Made by a program: the position numbers and the translations under genes | Notes under the pieces: model-generated | The model's input: only the letters and a program-made list of their open reading frames with translations | What the model was told of the DNA's origin: nothing | Databases searched by the model: none | Shown here: in pieces, positions 24,426 through 38,800 of the stretch | How the letters are laid out: each line of letters begins with the position of its first letter | Position numbering within the stretch: position 1 is the first letter of the stretch | NCBI RefSeq assembly: GCF_026151205.1 | Contig: NC_087075.1 | Span: forward strand, 5,758,858-5,822,857 | Direction of reading: 5' to 3' | DNA: 64,000 nt | Origin: Bolinopsis microptera | Taxonomy: Eukaryota > Ctenophora > Tentaculata > Lobata > Bolinopsidae

Positions 24426-27400
24426 CCCAACCCTGCTAAAGCTCTAATATACAGAAACAATACATTATGAAAGTGGGAGAGGTTTTTTTTATTGAAATCT
24501 TTCAAATCAGTCAATTACATACAAGTTTACACAATGAATTAGTTAAATATAATATTGTCCTCTAAGCATGGATTGTCAAAGTTGAAATTGTCTCGGACAA
24601 AATGTATGTAACCAAAGGACCTGAGGGTCACCAAAACACAGATATTGAGTGCAAATGCAGCTCCTGCACAAGCATGGGCCCTTATAAAATTGTAATAAGT
24701 TACTTTAAACAAAATCACACACCCATTCAATCAATTCATAAAATATTGTGCTGGTTGAGCTAAGTGCACGTTAGTGCAGGGGAGGGTAAGCAGATCCAGT
24801 CTGGCCACACAATTAATAATAAATCAACTTTACCGGCCTCCTCCTTTCGAGATTTTGCCCCATAATAGCAGAACTGACACCGAAACTTACAAAAATATTA
24901 TTTGATTTTAGTAGCTTACCTTGCTCCCTTCTGGAGAGATAGAGTAGTCATTTTTTGCACTACATGTATTTTCCTAGATTTTGAATATTGTGTTTAATGA
25001 TCGGTTATCTTATCAGTAGATTTTATCAGAGAATTTTATCAGTTTATGTTCACAATGGTACTTCTACAGATAATGGTTATGGTCGAAGTTTAATTAGAAG
25101 CTTTTTTATATGAATAATTTTGTTGCTATTAATAGAATTTTTAGTAAAATCCATGCGTTACAAAATCATGCTTGTTGCCGATCTAATATTTTAGTTAAAT
25201 TATAAACCAAGAAGCAGAAAAGGCGGCCCAATGATTTCATCTGGCCAAAAATCATTACTCTACTGCACTTGATTACATTTTTGTTCAATCGTGACTATTT
25301 TTTGCAAATTTCCATAATATTTCTAATTATACTTTAAATTAAATTTGTCATTTTGCCAACATTGTTTAGTTTTGTAAAAAAATAACGCCTAGTATCTTAC
25401 CATTAGTATTTCGATTATCTAACAAAATTAAAACATTATTAAAGCAACAGCTTCATCGTCTGGAAGCCAAAAGCATATCGTAATGAAATCACAAAGAAGT
25501 GAACAGTCTTCTGTCTAATCGATACGGAAAAAGTTACAGGAAACATGATTACAAAACCGAACTTTGTGCCAAATTCTAATTTGAACAGTTGCTGGCAAAC
25601 AACGTTTAATCCAGCTCCAAACGGTGAAGCCTCCTAAGACTCATCTTTACAGTAGTTATCAATAATTTTAACAACATTTTCGGACAGAACCGATACACGA
25701 TAGTCATTTAAATAGACGGCAGAGATATGATTTAAAATAAATCGATTCCAGCCGGCCGCCAACTTGGCAAACCCAATTTTCTCAAGATATGATTAGGGTT
25801 ACTGTTTGGGTTAGCATTAACCTTACAGTGTACCTTAGTGGCGTTTTGGTTATTCGAACCGTTTTTTAGTATCGCACAGATATTGATGGTGATGGTGATG
25901 GTGATGGTGATGGTGATGGTGTTTTTCTGATCAGGATTTTATTTCTTTCAATTTTCTGGTGGAAAAAGCTCATCAAATTTGCATCAAGATTCAGGAATAG
26001 TGTAAACACTATTCGTGATCATACCCCAGAATACACACAGATTAATCAACCACTTCTAAAACCGGTCATGATCACATGACAACTGATATTGAAACAATGT
26101 CAGTAAGCTTACAATAGGAAATCTCTCGCCGTCACATGACATCATGACATACCACGTGACCTGACACCACGTGATCTAGCCGTATAATTGACAAGTTCCT
26201 GGAACGAGGATTACTGTTTGAATATATCTGCGCTGGATTCCCCCGCGGCTACTCCATTTCCGTCCACATTTTAGTCTGACTTCTTTCTGTCTTGTTGCTG
26301 AGAAAAGTTACTAATACTATGTGTTGCGTAGCCACCTGACTTTTAAAAAAGTCGGCCATAATGAGCAGAAAGTTCCTTCCTATAAGTCCCTTCACGGGAC
26401 TCATATGTTAAAACACCTGAATCACTCGCACTTAGAGCCTTAACCCCTCTTTATAAACTGCTACACTTCAAATAGGTCTTCTTACCCGCGGGAGAAAGAC
26501 AGCCAGGTTGTTGGTGCGGTACGTGCTTACCTACTTACACTCTAGTTCAGAGGTTAGGGTGATTCCCTGCAACACTCTCATAGCTATCGAAATAGAAAGA
26601 GTCGACAACAATGCCAGGACTTCAGCGTAACTCCCAGATAGCACTACATCCAGTGAATATGCGGGGGATATTATATGTACATGCCGGCCTCAACTTTGAA
26701 AACTTGATATTTTCAGCACCTCGTGCTTTTGGTCCATATCTCAACAGGTCGTGGCGGGCAGGAATAGGAGAGCTAAGCGGCGACACTCCGCGCTTAAAGC
26801 AAGAAAGGTATTGTCACTATCTTAGTGGAGTTTGTATTGACAGTTTCAGTCAGTCTTAGTGCGCCACACTAGCAACCAAGTGGCAGTGGCACTGGCAGCC
26901 TGTGGCAGTGTGCAGCAGCCTGTGGCAGTGTGCGGTGTTTTAAAGTTAGTTCTTCCTCTTGTTCCACCTTTTTGAGTAGGGTCTCTTTTCCGTTTTTTTA
27001 ATAATTTACTGTGCTCAAGTTTCTGATGTAGGCTATAGAACTTTCTATATAAGTAATTCTGGGGTGTACTAAACACTTTATTATCTCATTCCGCAGAAAC
27101 TTCCTAATTTTCACCCTGCAGTAAAGCATTAGCAGTTTAAAAAACTTCAAAAATGCGGTACGTAGTCTCGGAGGGACTTGGGTGTTGCTAAAACGTATGG
27201 CTAAGCTGGTCATTTTAGTTTTATTTATAGCATTATTTGTTGCCATAACCTTTGTCTTACTAAATATTTGGACTATTTTCTTAATATTACCCGGCGTCAA
27301 TTTTTGTTAAAACTCCAAGTACCCGCATACGACTCACGAGTTAACGTTACAGTATCAAACATGGTCAAAGATTTTGCTGGTAAGTTCAATCCATTATCCA

Positions 27401-29935
27401 TTTATTAGTAATCTCTTCAAGTTTAAATTTTAAACTGCTCCCTTTACGATTAAGTTTTTCCTATCTTAAACTATTCGTGTAATTAGATTGACATCTTTAG
27501 TCCAATAAATGAACCCTCACCGCTAGCTCAGCATTGTTGTCATATTTTTGAGACGTGTGAATTTATGAAGCCCGTCAAGGGATCCCGTACTTTTAGTAAC
27601 TCAGACTATCGTTAATAACTTCGTAATAGATTTTCTTGAATTTTGCCTTAACGTTTAAATTATAACAGTTTTGAGTTCAAACCGGAGGTTACCCGCTTGA
27701 TGATTTCATTAATAGTTTAAATTCTTAATAGTTTAAATTATTAATAGTTTAAATTCTTGATAAACTCTACCAAGACAAAATGAAGTAAGGCTGCGTTACT
27801 TTCAAATGACTTAATTTCAAACGTTTAGCTTTCAGATTTTCGTCCTAGCTTGATCCTTATATTGAACGGAACTGATTTTAATCACTTTAACTGTTCGTAG
27901 CTCGCAAAGGTTATATCTATAGCTTTAGATCTATAAAAAGCATTTGAAATTGATTCTATTTGACTTAAAATAATCGGGGGTATGGTAGGTGGGGTACTTC
28001 GTACGTCATCAGCCCAGCAAACATTTGTTAAATAACAGTGTTGAAAGTTTCTAACTCTTTCACCGTCCAACTCCTATATTGGATAAAAGAGAAGTCGTGT
28101 TGGACGTAGACAGTGTCAATACCAGGCCATGGTCACTATAAGCTATAAAACTGTAGCACTGTTGTCAGGTTAACATGGCGTCTCATTGTGTTAATTAAAA
28201 ATAGTAATTTAGATAGAGGGAGTTTAAGTTTTAGTTGGAACAAATACCAGCCGCCAATTACATATATATGATAAACTACAGTACTCAGCTCCACGAACAC
28301 CATTTCCACGATATAAACTTCACTCTAAGTACTATAACTATTACCTCACTACAATAGGTATTACCTAATCTAAGTATTACCTAACACTTGGCACACACGC
28401 AGTGATTACCTTTAAAGTAATTGCTTAATTGTTTATTAATCCACAAACAGACACTCAACCATCCCACTACTACTAGTACTATACTATTACAATCCGTCAA
28501 GCAAATATTTATTGGCGTTATTTGATAATTGAATAACTTCATCGCTTTCCAGACTGCAGCTCACTTATTAACTAATGCATTAACTAATGCCAATACTGAT
28601 CGTTATAAAGATATGGCCTGTCTCCGATCCAGCGATCCTATATTATGGCATCAACAGATAGAAGGGGGCACGAACTGATTAGAAATTAATCATGATGATT
28701 CTAGGAAATATATAAATTCTATCAGGATTTAACACTCATTCCTCTCAATCTATTGTTCTACAAGTACATTGTAACCAGCAGCCTTTTAAATCACTCCAAC
28801 TAATGAACTTATACGGGTTTACCGTCTGAAAAGTCTTTTGATTTTTTCCGTCAAAATTTTAACGTTGATTTGATAGACAAGTAACCAGTAGCGACTAGCG
28901 GGAGAACCGGAGGACGTAATAAAAGAGGCCGGTACTAGCCACGCATTTTATGGGAGGGTAGCTGGTAAGAGTTACTAGTTTTCATAGTCCACAATCTTTT
29001 GTTATTCAATAATCTAATCAGATCTAGCCGTACTAGATCGGAATTAGGATGGTTTATCACTTTTTGTTGATATATTGAGTTGTATGTTAGTGTATTTCAA
29101 AACTATGTTGATCGTGCTGTAATATTATTTATATCTCTAATACCTATTTATTTATTCATATCTCTAATAACAAATATTCAGTAAAATCGATAGACTGGAT
29201 GCTTTACTTTTTTTTGTCGTGTGATACTCTTTATTTATACACAATCCAGATTACAAATGTTTTATCCGAAGTTTAAGCCTAAATTTCATGCTCACGTGTA
29301 GAGTTCGGACCAGTAGTTAAGTCTGGAGTTCAATGACTTGTTAAAAAGTTTGCAATACAATTAAATTTATTCACGTTTTTACTGGCGCTTCGTTGTATAG
29401 ATAATAAGAGTTAGATTTTTGCTTTTGAAGTTAGTACCGACGTTCAGGATTTAGCTTGGAACATTATGATTTCGTGTCAAATTCCTTAATTCGATGATCG
29501 CTTATGTCAACAGTTGTCGGTTTAGTTTTACATTTGTTAACGATTATGATTTTACCGCTTCCATTTGCGATAATTCGGAATATCTGTAGTTAGTTTAAGT
29601 TTTTTAGAGTTACTCGAGTCTCGATTGCTTCGCCTTATTGTCGTTACGTTAATTAAAAACAGTTGTTGATAGTTTAGACAATTTAAGTTATTGACGGAAA
29701 GTATGTAACGATTTTTCGATATCAAATAAGGCACATAATCTGGCAGTCGACTCACACTTTACCCAGCTTACAAAGTCTATTGCTCTGTCACGGAAATGTG
29801 GGGAGAAGTAAAGCGAATGCTTGCGGAGAAAATGGCGGGTAAACACAGACTGAGTTAAGCGTCATAATTCTGAGGAATCTGAATTATACACACATTATAA
29901 GCTTTCCTGACCCTGAATCCTACGTCCAGACCTTG
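24426..29935. other. unassigned DNA
   Basis: No gene could be supported. Local repeats are (GGTGAT)n at 25882-25921, a TAGTTTAAATTnTTAA repeat near 27708-27757, and a duplicated GCAGCCTGTGGCAGTGTG at 26897-26935. The open frames at 26611-26859 (+) and 26998-27300 (-) have no recognisable domain. Confidence 0.45.
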
Positions 29936-30115
29936 TACAATATACAATGTACAATGTACAATTTACGATGTACAATTTAAAATGTGCGATGTACAATTAA
30001 CAATGTACGATGTACGATTTACAATGTACTTATTGTACGATGTACAATTTACAATGTACGATGTACAATTTGCAATGTACGATGTAAAATGTACAATTTG
30101 CAATGTTCAATGTGA
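29936..30115. repeat. TACAATGTACGATG minisatellite
   Basis: Degenerate tandem copies of ACAATGTACGATGTACAATTT with unit variants of 7-11 bp. The frame through it reads MYDVQFTMYDVQF and is a repeat artefact. Confidence 0.9.
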
Positions 30116-31948
30116 TCAAAACCCAGAATCGTTGTCACGTTCCAAAAAATATGCCTCACCTCCCCACAAGAGTCTATACTGATACAGATATTTATAGTTA
30201 ATACAAGATCGTATCTTCTTTGTACTTTTTTAATGTACGACTCACAATAAACGGTCAAGTGCTTTCGGGATGTTTTTTGCAGTCTATAATCCTCCGCAGC
30301 TGAAAATATGCACCACCCGAAACATTCTTTGCCAGAATTCGTGTTTATAATAAAAACAAATAGCGCCATTGGACCTTAAATACCGGGCCTTATATCGACA
30401 GATGTTAACTGAAAATAGTTAAAATTGTTTGTTCCGAATTTTATTAGTACCAGTAACGACTAGCCGTTGTTATTAGTTCTTTCCATTTATTAACAATACC
30501 GTCTTATTTACTAATTTTTCCGTGGAATGTGACTTCTGCATAAGAATTTTACTCATAAACTTTCATTTATTGAAATAAAATGAAAGTTTTAAAGCTGATT
30601 CATTAATTGTTTATGTCTATTGTCTATTGTTTTACATTTAGATTAAACACAATTCTCGATTACTTTTAATCACTTTATTATGTCGAGCATGAGACGTTAT
30701 ATTCTCGCGCCGACATAACAACGGCAATAAAAAGGCTGCTTTGACTCCAAACATAATATTTATCTCTCGTAAAATCTTGAAAATTCGTCTAATCATGGTT
30801 CATATTTAGCCGTCTAGCATGCAGAGCACCATTTAATGAATCTTAAACAATTCAAGGAATGAACATCGTCGAACATTTGTTTACTCGCTGCCAAGCAGAC
30901 AAGATTATAAAACAAGAACGTTGAAAGCATTGCCGCAAGCATTAAAGCATTAAAGCATTTAAAGCATTAAACCAAGCAGTGGAGCCCTCATAGTTTTAAT
31001 ACTTTCAACACTACTATATAACAAATAATTTGAGGAAACGATGTAACAGAGTCGATATATTTTAATGTTGCCATGGGGTGGCAAGTCCCCATACATCGTG
31101 GTCCGGTAGTTTCATTGCGTCCTAATATATCGTTGTCCTGATTACATTTGCTAAGCGATCTGATTCTGATATCTAAATTCCAAGGATCACTACCGTCTAC
31201 CTTGGGGTATGATAATTGCGGAGTCAACTTATCATCTTCCACCCTAGAAATATGTTCACACTCTAGCCAGGAATCACTTTGAACTTTTTTTTGCTGAATT
31301 GTGTCGAATTTACATACATCATCGGCTTATGCAGAAGTGTTATACCGTCCGGTGTCGCACTTATATACTCTTTGTCACGGCTTTTACATGAATACGATCC
31401 CGGTAAACCGCGTACCAGTACGGTAAACCGTGTATCAGACGGTAAATTATGAAGCTACATATCATTGCTCTTATTGAAATGAGCTACTGGTTTTCTGATT
31501 GGGACTCGTTTCTAATTAGGAATCATACTGCAAAGCACAATTTTGTGAGTGTACTCTAATTAGGGTATCAATTTATCATATGTGGTAATGAGTTTGTTAC
31601 ACCCTTAAAGGGGGCATTGATGAAATACTCTTGCAATTCGGTTACTGCGTTTACTATTCTATCGAGTCAACTGAGGTCATACTTGACTTGTTATTAATAA
31701 TTTATTTTTTTACTCCATGACCGACTCGAATTTGGCTGGAACCTTACTGTTGGAACTTTTTTATCAGAATTAGCTAGAAAAAGTTTGTAGTTTGGTTGTT
31801 ATTTATTGTTTATGTATTTTTTTAATTATAGTTGCCACAGAGAAAGGTAGTGCTACTTCTAGCTATTTCCAGAATATCAGATAACACGTGATAGCCACAT
31901 CTGACAATCACGTGTCCCACTTAAGGGATCCCTGATTATACCTGTCTA
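30116..31948. other. unassigned DNA
   Basis: A minus-strand open stretch at 30988-31254 starts just after an acceptor-like TTTCTAG and is coding-like in composition (SYPKVDGSDPWNLDIRIRSL), but no family is recognised and no partner exon was found. Two CACGTG sites lie at 31886 and 31909. Confidence 0.35.
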
Positions 31949-32130
31949 CTACTACTACTACTACTACTACTACTATGTCGGAGCTAAGTCCGATCTACGC
32001 CAGAGAACCCCTTCCATATATCCCTGTCCCGCATCAGGGTTCGCAGTTCCTCTTTAGAGTTTGTCCCAACTTCCTTCAGTAACATAGACAAGTAGCTTTG
32101 TCTTGGTCGGCCTTGCTGTGCTAATTATAA
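31949..32130 (-). pseudogene. LINE 3' tail with (AGT)n
   Basis: Read on the minus strand, about 46 codons down to a stop at 31984 translate as GRPRQSYLSMLLKEVGTNSK followed by LRTLMRDRDIWKGFSGVDRT. This matches the RGRPRK-then-DRxxWR tail that closes many non-LTR retrotransposon reverse transcriptase ORFs. The stop is followed within 10 bases by a perfect (AGT)n run (31949-31975), the type of microsatellite tail several LINE clades carry. The 5' part is missing, as expected for a 5'-truncated insertion. Confidence 0.7.
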
Positions 32131-34865
32131 CTGTCTGCTACTATAACCTGGTACCTGATATCCAGTCCTAACGTAACCTCAGCTACATTACCTCCTGGGT
32201 ATAAGTGGGTATAAGTGGGTATATTACAGTGAATAGTAACAGTTTCCACGTATAACCTTCCATGAATACGATCATGTATTTTAACACACCCGAGTCGTAT
32301 CTACACCCTAAAGGACGAATTAAGTGATATACCGGGTCAAAGTAATGTAATATTGTCTTATGACACAGCGTGATACTCCAAGTTGATCATTGCCCGGGCA
32401 CCTTGTTTGTTAGTATCTCCTCCCTAAATGCGGCCCATTCCATATTGAGTGAAGGTTATTAGTAATATACAGACGTTTCCGGCCCCAGATAATATCACAC
32501 TTGTTCACTGTACAGTGGGATACCTCATCACCCGACACTCAGCTTCATAGCCCCATTCCCATGTTCCAACGGTTCACTTTCTAGTTTCGCGCTTGTTCAT
32601 ACTCTGTTTTGTACGGCTAAGATATTGTTAAGATATGGTTAAAAGATATAGGATTTGAAAAACGAAGATGATTTTACCAACTTAGTGAATTTAGCAAGAG
32701 ATAGAATTGGATGGAAGAGTTTGTTTATTTACGTTGAGACATATTGAACGAAGGAGTCTTCGAAAGCGTAAATAGGCCAGCACTTTGCTGAGCCTCTTCA
32801 GGTGCTCTCTTGTTTATAGATGTTATTATATATATCTAGATATTCGGTAATTGTTTGTGCACCATAGTCCTTGATGACGTCACATGATTATCTGACCATA
32901 AATTAACCTACTGTATTGCGTTTAAACTAGACATTATACCCTTAAGTGAAGCAAATGGTTATCCAGAATTCCAAGTTGCTGAAATACTACACGTAGATTA
33001 TGTTTACTGTTGGACATATATTGAGCCTAATGTCTGACTTTAACAGTTTAACGAGAAATGAGGCGAAATAACGGCGGGTTTACCTGGAAATTGCAGCACT
33101 CATAGTGTTGTCTGGAGTGCAGAGTGCAGTACTTGTAGTTCAGTTCTCATGGTTCTGTCTGGACTGCAGCGTGCTGTACTTGTAGTTCTGGTCGAAGTAG
33201 AAGTGGTTAGTTCTAGTGTTGTCTGGATGGAAATGGCGTCTAATATTTCTAGGCGTACTTTTGTTGTAGGAGTCCAGGGGAAGGTCACAGATGTCAGCCT
33301 AATCTGAAATTACTTGCATTTAGTTATTTCGTTCTTCTTACTTTAGATTGAATTAATTTGACAGCTTATTTTGCTGTTAGTTGTCAATTCTTTGAGTTAG
33401 TTCTTTAGTTTAGTAAATTGCATATTGAGCAGTTCAAATAACTTGTGCTCCTTTAGGATCTCGATTACCCTAGACTTGAGATTTTAAAAACATCACAATA
33501 CTGAACAGAATATTGAGAATATTGTGTTTATTTCTGCTATACATTATACTCGAAGCAGCTTGGTTGCATTGTTCCCCAGAATCTTCAGCCACACTTCCAC
33601 TGCAGAGGTTGAGTTAATGAATCCCACTAATCAGTACCATCCTGGACAAGGGTTGAAGTTTCGTTAATCAGTGAAACACGATAAACCCTTATTACAGATA
33701 ATGTAGCATAGTTGCCAGAGATAGATGGAAATACCAGTATTCCCAGGAAAACCACGGATTAGAAATATTAGTGGTGAACGGATAGCTGTTCAAGATGAGA
33801 TAGCTTATCTTATATACAATGTGTAAGTCTGTAATTCTACAGTCCATTGGTTGTCCAAAGTGGTTAAGCGCGGTTTCTGGACTACTTTCAAACCGCAAAT
33901 AAGGATTACGAATCCTGGCAAGATGAGCTCTTCCCCACTAATGTAGATAGTTTTTGTCTAAATCTACAGTCGGGTTTAGAGATGAGCTGCTTGACCTAAT
34001 TGGCTTGTTCTCTAGCTGGAATTTTAAGTATGTGGTTCCGCGGATGTGGTACTAAACCAGAAGTTGGTTAGCTGATTGTACTTCACGGCTCGTGTTTTGT
34101 TCTGAACATTTGACCGGACTGTCCAGTGTCCAGTCAGTGTCCTGTGTGCTGCTAGAATATCTTCTTATAATAATACAGATCTTCTGTACTTGAACGTCTA
34201 CTAAACGTCAGGTTTATAGTGATAAGTGATTGGTTACCAGAGCTTGATTGATTGTCTTATCATGGCAGAAGAAAACTCGCTTGTCAGTTTACTCGGATTG
34301 TGACAGAGATTCGTGCAAACTGAAGTGATGACAAGTTATAAATTTGTCAAAGTCGCGTGATATGATTCATGAAGCGTTAAACCAGTCTGTCAACGATGTT
34401 CTTTACTTTCAGCTTTTCAAGTACTTGCAGTGCAACCATCTGATGGTATACTAGGTGGAACTATCTGATCCAATCAGTGGGTTTCAGGTTCAGGTTAGAA
34501 CAGCTGCACAAGAGCCTGCTTGAAATGTTACTGTGGAGTGAGGGCGGATTTAACGACGAATGAGACTGTTTTGTTGCTAAAAATAATATGTATATTGTCG
34601 GTCGAATAAAGAATTTCAAGGTCGGTAGAATTGCTATATTGTTTAATAATGGAATATTTTACAAAGCTTGAAAAATCCTATTCACGTAATATTGCTTACA
34701 TTTTTAACACGTTAAATAAATGCAACAAGTAACATAATGTATTTTAAATCCTTATTATGCTATTTCTGATAGAACATTTTTTGTTAGTTGCAGTCACACT
34801 TGTGATATTTACGGTATCACAGTACATCTGGAGTCTAATTGGAGTGTTATTCTAGACCGCTTATC
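32131..34865. other. unassigned DNA
   Basis: No exon recognised. A duplicated CTGnAGTGCAGnGTGC(A/T)GTACTTGTAGTTC lies at 33110-33190. GTGGGTATAA is repeated at 32197-32222. Confidence 0.45.
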
Positions 34866-35163
34866 CCCCAGTTCCGTGGCCGGATATTATGCCAAATTAT
34901 TAGACGGAGATCGTCTACTGATATTTCTCCGGATATTTCTCCGGATATTTCTCCGGTTTGCAGTTCCACGACCGCGGAGACCATCTACGGTAATTTTGTT
35001 GATTCTGTATGATTCTGTATGAATTAATCTCCGATAAATTCCCGGAGAGCTTCATCTCCGTCTAATACAGTAGACGGAGCCGGAGAATCATCTTCGGAGA
35101 TGATCTCCGGGAAATGGACCTCTGTCTAATAATTTGGCATAATATCCGGCCATGGAACTGGGG
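34866..35163. mobile_element. 298-bp MITE with long TIRs
   Basis: The outer arms CCCCAGTTCCGTGGCCGGATATTATGCC... and ...GGCATAATATCCGGCCATGGAACTGGGG pair over about 44 bp with few mismatches. Inside are CTCCGGATATTT repeats and an AGACGGAG/CTCCGTCT inner dyad. No coding capacity. A flanking target duplication was not evident. Confidence 0.9.
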
Positions 35164-35774
35164 TGCTAGAGCAAGAACCCGACAATCATCTCATATTATC
35201 ATCAGACCTCGACTGTTCTTACTAGTACTACTTAAGAGTTCCCCATTTCCTAGTTTTTTGCAGAACATGCTCTATAATAACTGAGTTTCGGCAATACAAC
35301 TCTAACGAGATCGTGGTATTTTTCGGGAGATGTTGCAGATAAAATTAGATGCTTTCCTGTTCAGTTCTGCATGTGACTCCGTTCTACATGCTCACTCGAT
35401 CAAATGATCTTTATATAGAACAACACTGAATCGATCGATATAGGAAAAATATTTAATCCAATTATCATAACCTGTTCAGCTCATTTTTGTGGCTTTATTT
35501 TTACGGCCAAAAAAGAAATGTGGGGATATTTTCTTGTTAATCGGACATCTTACTTATAAGTTGTCGCCGGATCATTAGCCGTTAAATTAATCCTCGATTC
35601 TATGATTAGTCATTATCCAGTTACCCCTTATCAAACCTGCACAATACATTAGTGAATCCTAATTTATGAGTCTAGCTCTAGTCTGAGTATTATAACATTT
35701 TTATTGGCTCACTCTTAATACGCAGCAGCTATGTATGATAATGACCTAATGAAATCCCGATTAGGGTTTGCGCG
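35164..35774. other. region upstream of the Kv gene
   Basis: This should hold the promoter and 5' UTR of the K+ channel gene. No clear TATA box or initiator could be assigned. Confidence 0.4.
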
Positions 35775-35825
35775 ATGAATTGTCCCTCCCTTCTCGTTTC
35801 GTTATCTTCATTCGATGGTTCATGA
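35775..35825 (+). promoter_or_regulatory. upstream ORF overlapping the Kv start
   Basis: An ATG at 35775 opens 16 codons and stops with TGA at 35823-35825, in another frame, 8 bases past the channel's ATG at 35815. If the transcript includes it, scanning ribosomes would meet this ATG first and translation of the channel would be reduced. Confidence 0.4.
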
Positions 35826-38800
35826 GATCTCCTCGACATCTTACTCCCCATTGGACTCCCAAGACATACACGCGACAGATTCACCACCGAACGAGACAGC
35901 CAGTCTCGCGACACATGATATAGCAGCTTCCGCGGGGATTAGAAATACAAACAGATCTATCGGTTACGTTTATCCAAATCAACGGAGGAGATTCAGCGCT
36001 GCAGCCACGCCCTTTCTTAACGAGGACCATGACGGTAAATAATTGCTAGCCTCGAGTGTTATTTTTGACATTTTGCCAGTTGTAACCTAAAGCTGTTTAA
36101 CTGATTGTAGTTTTTATAATTACCTTTTAAATTAATGTTGTTTTTAATTTTGACTAAACGTGTTGTTGGTAGATAGTTTTTGTTTGGGCATCACACTTAA
36201 ATTGTACATCAGACTTTAAAGCTAACTGGGCTTGTAGGATAATCCTACTATAAAATATGTCATCTCCATTTCTGAATGAGGCTAGTCGGGTCTCGGGAGC
36301 CAATTATAATTGTGGCTTTGTGTTTGGAGATTACTTAACTAAAGTCTGGAAAATATTTCAGTTACGTCCATACATAATACTCGATTTACAGGTTATATCA
36401 TAAATCATGAGCCATACGCGATTGGGAGCACGTACAATTATCATGATCTAGCTTATCTGGAACACATCACTGATAACTCTACCAAATCACTGTTGAATCA
36501 TATCTCTAAAATATTTATTTCTGAAATTATCTCAATGATCATTGCATTGATCGGTCAAATAATCATTTCAAATATCTTGCATGATAATTAAACAAATGAC
36601 CACAATGTGATGAGAAATTAAAACGAGGTTTGCGGCATAAAAAGCATATAAAACGTATGACAATTATGAATAATAATTACAACTTAATACTTATTATAGG
36701 TTGCATGTCTAGGTTTTTTCTATTATGTCGAGGGGGAAAAGGTGCAGGAGACCACCTACTCCACGATGGCATCTGATACAATACAATACAATAATACTTA
36801 TTATAAACGTATTATCACTAATTATAAGTTATTATAACATATTATCACAGGGGTGCCCGCAGGGCGGGGTAGCAGGAACCCTCTAATAAAAAGTCGGTCT
36901 ATTGAGGTTGGGATGTTGTCAAAACTAGACGGTCAGGTATGTGCTAACAATTGTAGAATATTCTCACTTACGCACCTGTTATACACTAATACTGTATATA
37001 TATCCTTCATATCCTGGATTAACGTTCTATCAGTACAGCTCACAACTAATCCCAACTAATCACTCGACTTTCTGTGATGTTCATTGTTCAAGTTTAGTTC
37101 AACAGGATATCTCTAAATCTCAGGACAGTTCTAACCAGGAATCGCGATTTTTCCTATTATTTGCGAAAAATTTTATGTATAGTCTTATGTATAGTCTGTT
37201 AAAAATCGCGGTATCGCGATTTTTGGGCAAAATAATCGCGATTTACTTTTGTCCCTGGTTCTAACGAATACAACTCAGGTTCTCCATTTCATAAACGGGG
37301 AGATTCAGAAACCACCTCACACTAAGAGTCACGCAGACAGGATCATCTTTAATGTGAGCGGGAAAAGATTTGAAACTACGTTTGAGTGCTTGAACGGGTA
37401 AGATAACACAAGAGATAAGAGATAAGAGATAAGAGATAAGATAAGAGATAAGAGATAAGAGATAAGAGATAAGAGATAAGAGCTGACCACTTAAGCTTAA
37501 TAAACTTAGGGCGGAGAAGAATGCTATAACAATTTTAAAGTGTTTTGCTGTCTGCACCGCCCTCAAAATCAAATCACTTTGCAAATTACAATTCTCTAGT
37601 TTCTAAACAATCTTCCAAACCACTTTCACTGTACAAAGTTTAGTATGCAACGAGAATATGCTTAAAAACATAGTATGCATAATAAAAGTATATAATGCTC
37701 AATGTAAATTAATAATGTCGTCAGGCATACAATTAAGATTTTAGCTCCTTGGCTGGTAATTGGTATGGTTATTAATGCTTTTCATACAAAGTTACAACAA
37801 ATTCTTCGTGTTATACATCCTGGGTTTGGACAGGATATGACCCGTTTAAAATATTTCCATCACGTTACATAATTCTCAATTAATGTAATAGATTTGTAGT
37901 GTTGTAATTAGTTTAAAATGATACTAAAAACTACTCCAGAGTTTCTTGTTTCACGTGTAACCCTCAGAACATTAATCGACTAAATTTGACAATGTTTTTA
38001 AATTCTGATCCTTCCAGACACGGTGGAATCGATAAGCCAACCTCCCTAGGCGTGAATAATCATTCATTACATTATATAGGGCGTCAATTGGGCATGGCGT
38101 CAATTGCTTTACCTTCACGAGAAGTTTTACAGCGACACCAATTATGCTGATCGAGCGGAAATATCAATAATTGATTTTAATCATATTAATGTGATGGGGT
38201 GGGCTTTTCTATTTTAATCTACTTAATAAACTAGGATAAGATCAACTTGATGAATGATGAGCAATCAGAAGTATGCTTATTTTGCGGAGATCATTACGTC
38301 ATGAGATGCTTAATTAATATTATATTAAATAATATTATATTAATTAATATTATATTAAAATATATACACTATATTTGATAATTGATAAAGTCAGTCAATA
38401 ATCATAACTTGAAATGGGCCAAGAAATATAAGCAACAATTCATGTCAAAATATTATAAATTTCGTACGTGCTTGATCTGAGGGTTATCGAATATTATTTT
38501 ATAAAAGTAAAATACTATTGCAGCTTCCCTGATACCCTACTCGGCACAGAAGAGGATAGAAAAAAGTTCTATGACCCAGTGAGGGACGAATACTTCCTTA
38601 ACAGAAACCAGGTAAGAAAAATTACAAATCACATTCTTTATAAACGAGTTAGTAACTAATTCTAAGTTCACATAACAAATCATTATCAAATCTCGGAAAT
38701 AAGACAGTTTCAGGTCCTTTTGGGATCTGGAAATGAGGGGGGGGGGGAACCAACGGGCATTAATGGGCATTAATGGGCATTTATGGGCATTAATGGGCAT

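Noticed and set aside
26611-26859. 82-codon plus-strand ORF
   Set aside because: No recognisable domain; composition and context give no support beyond being open.
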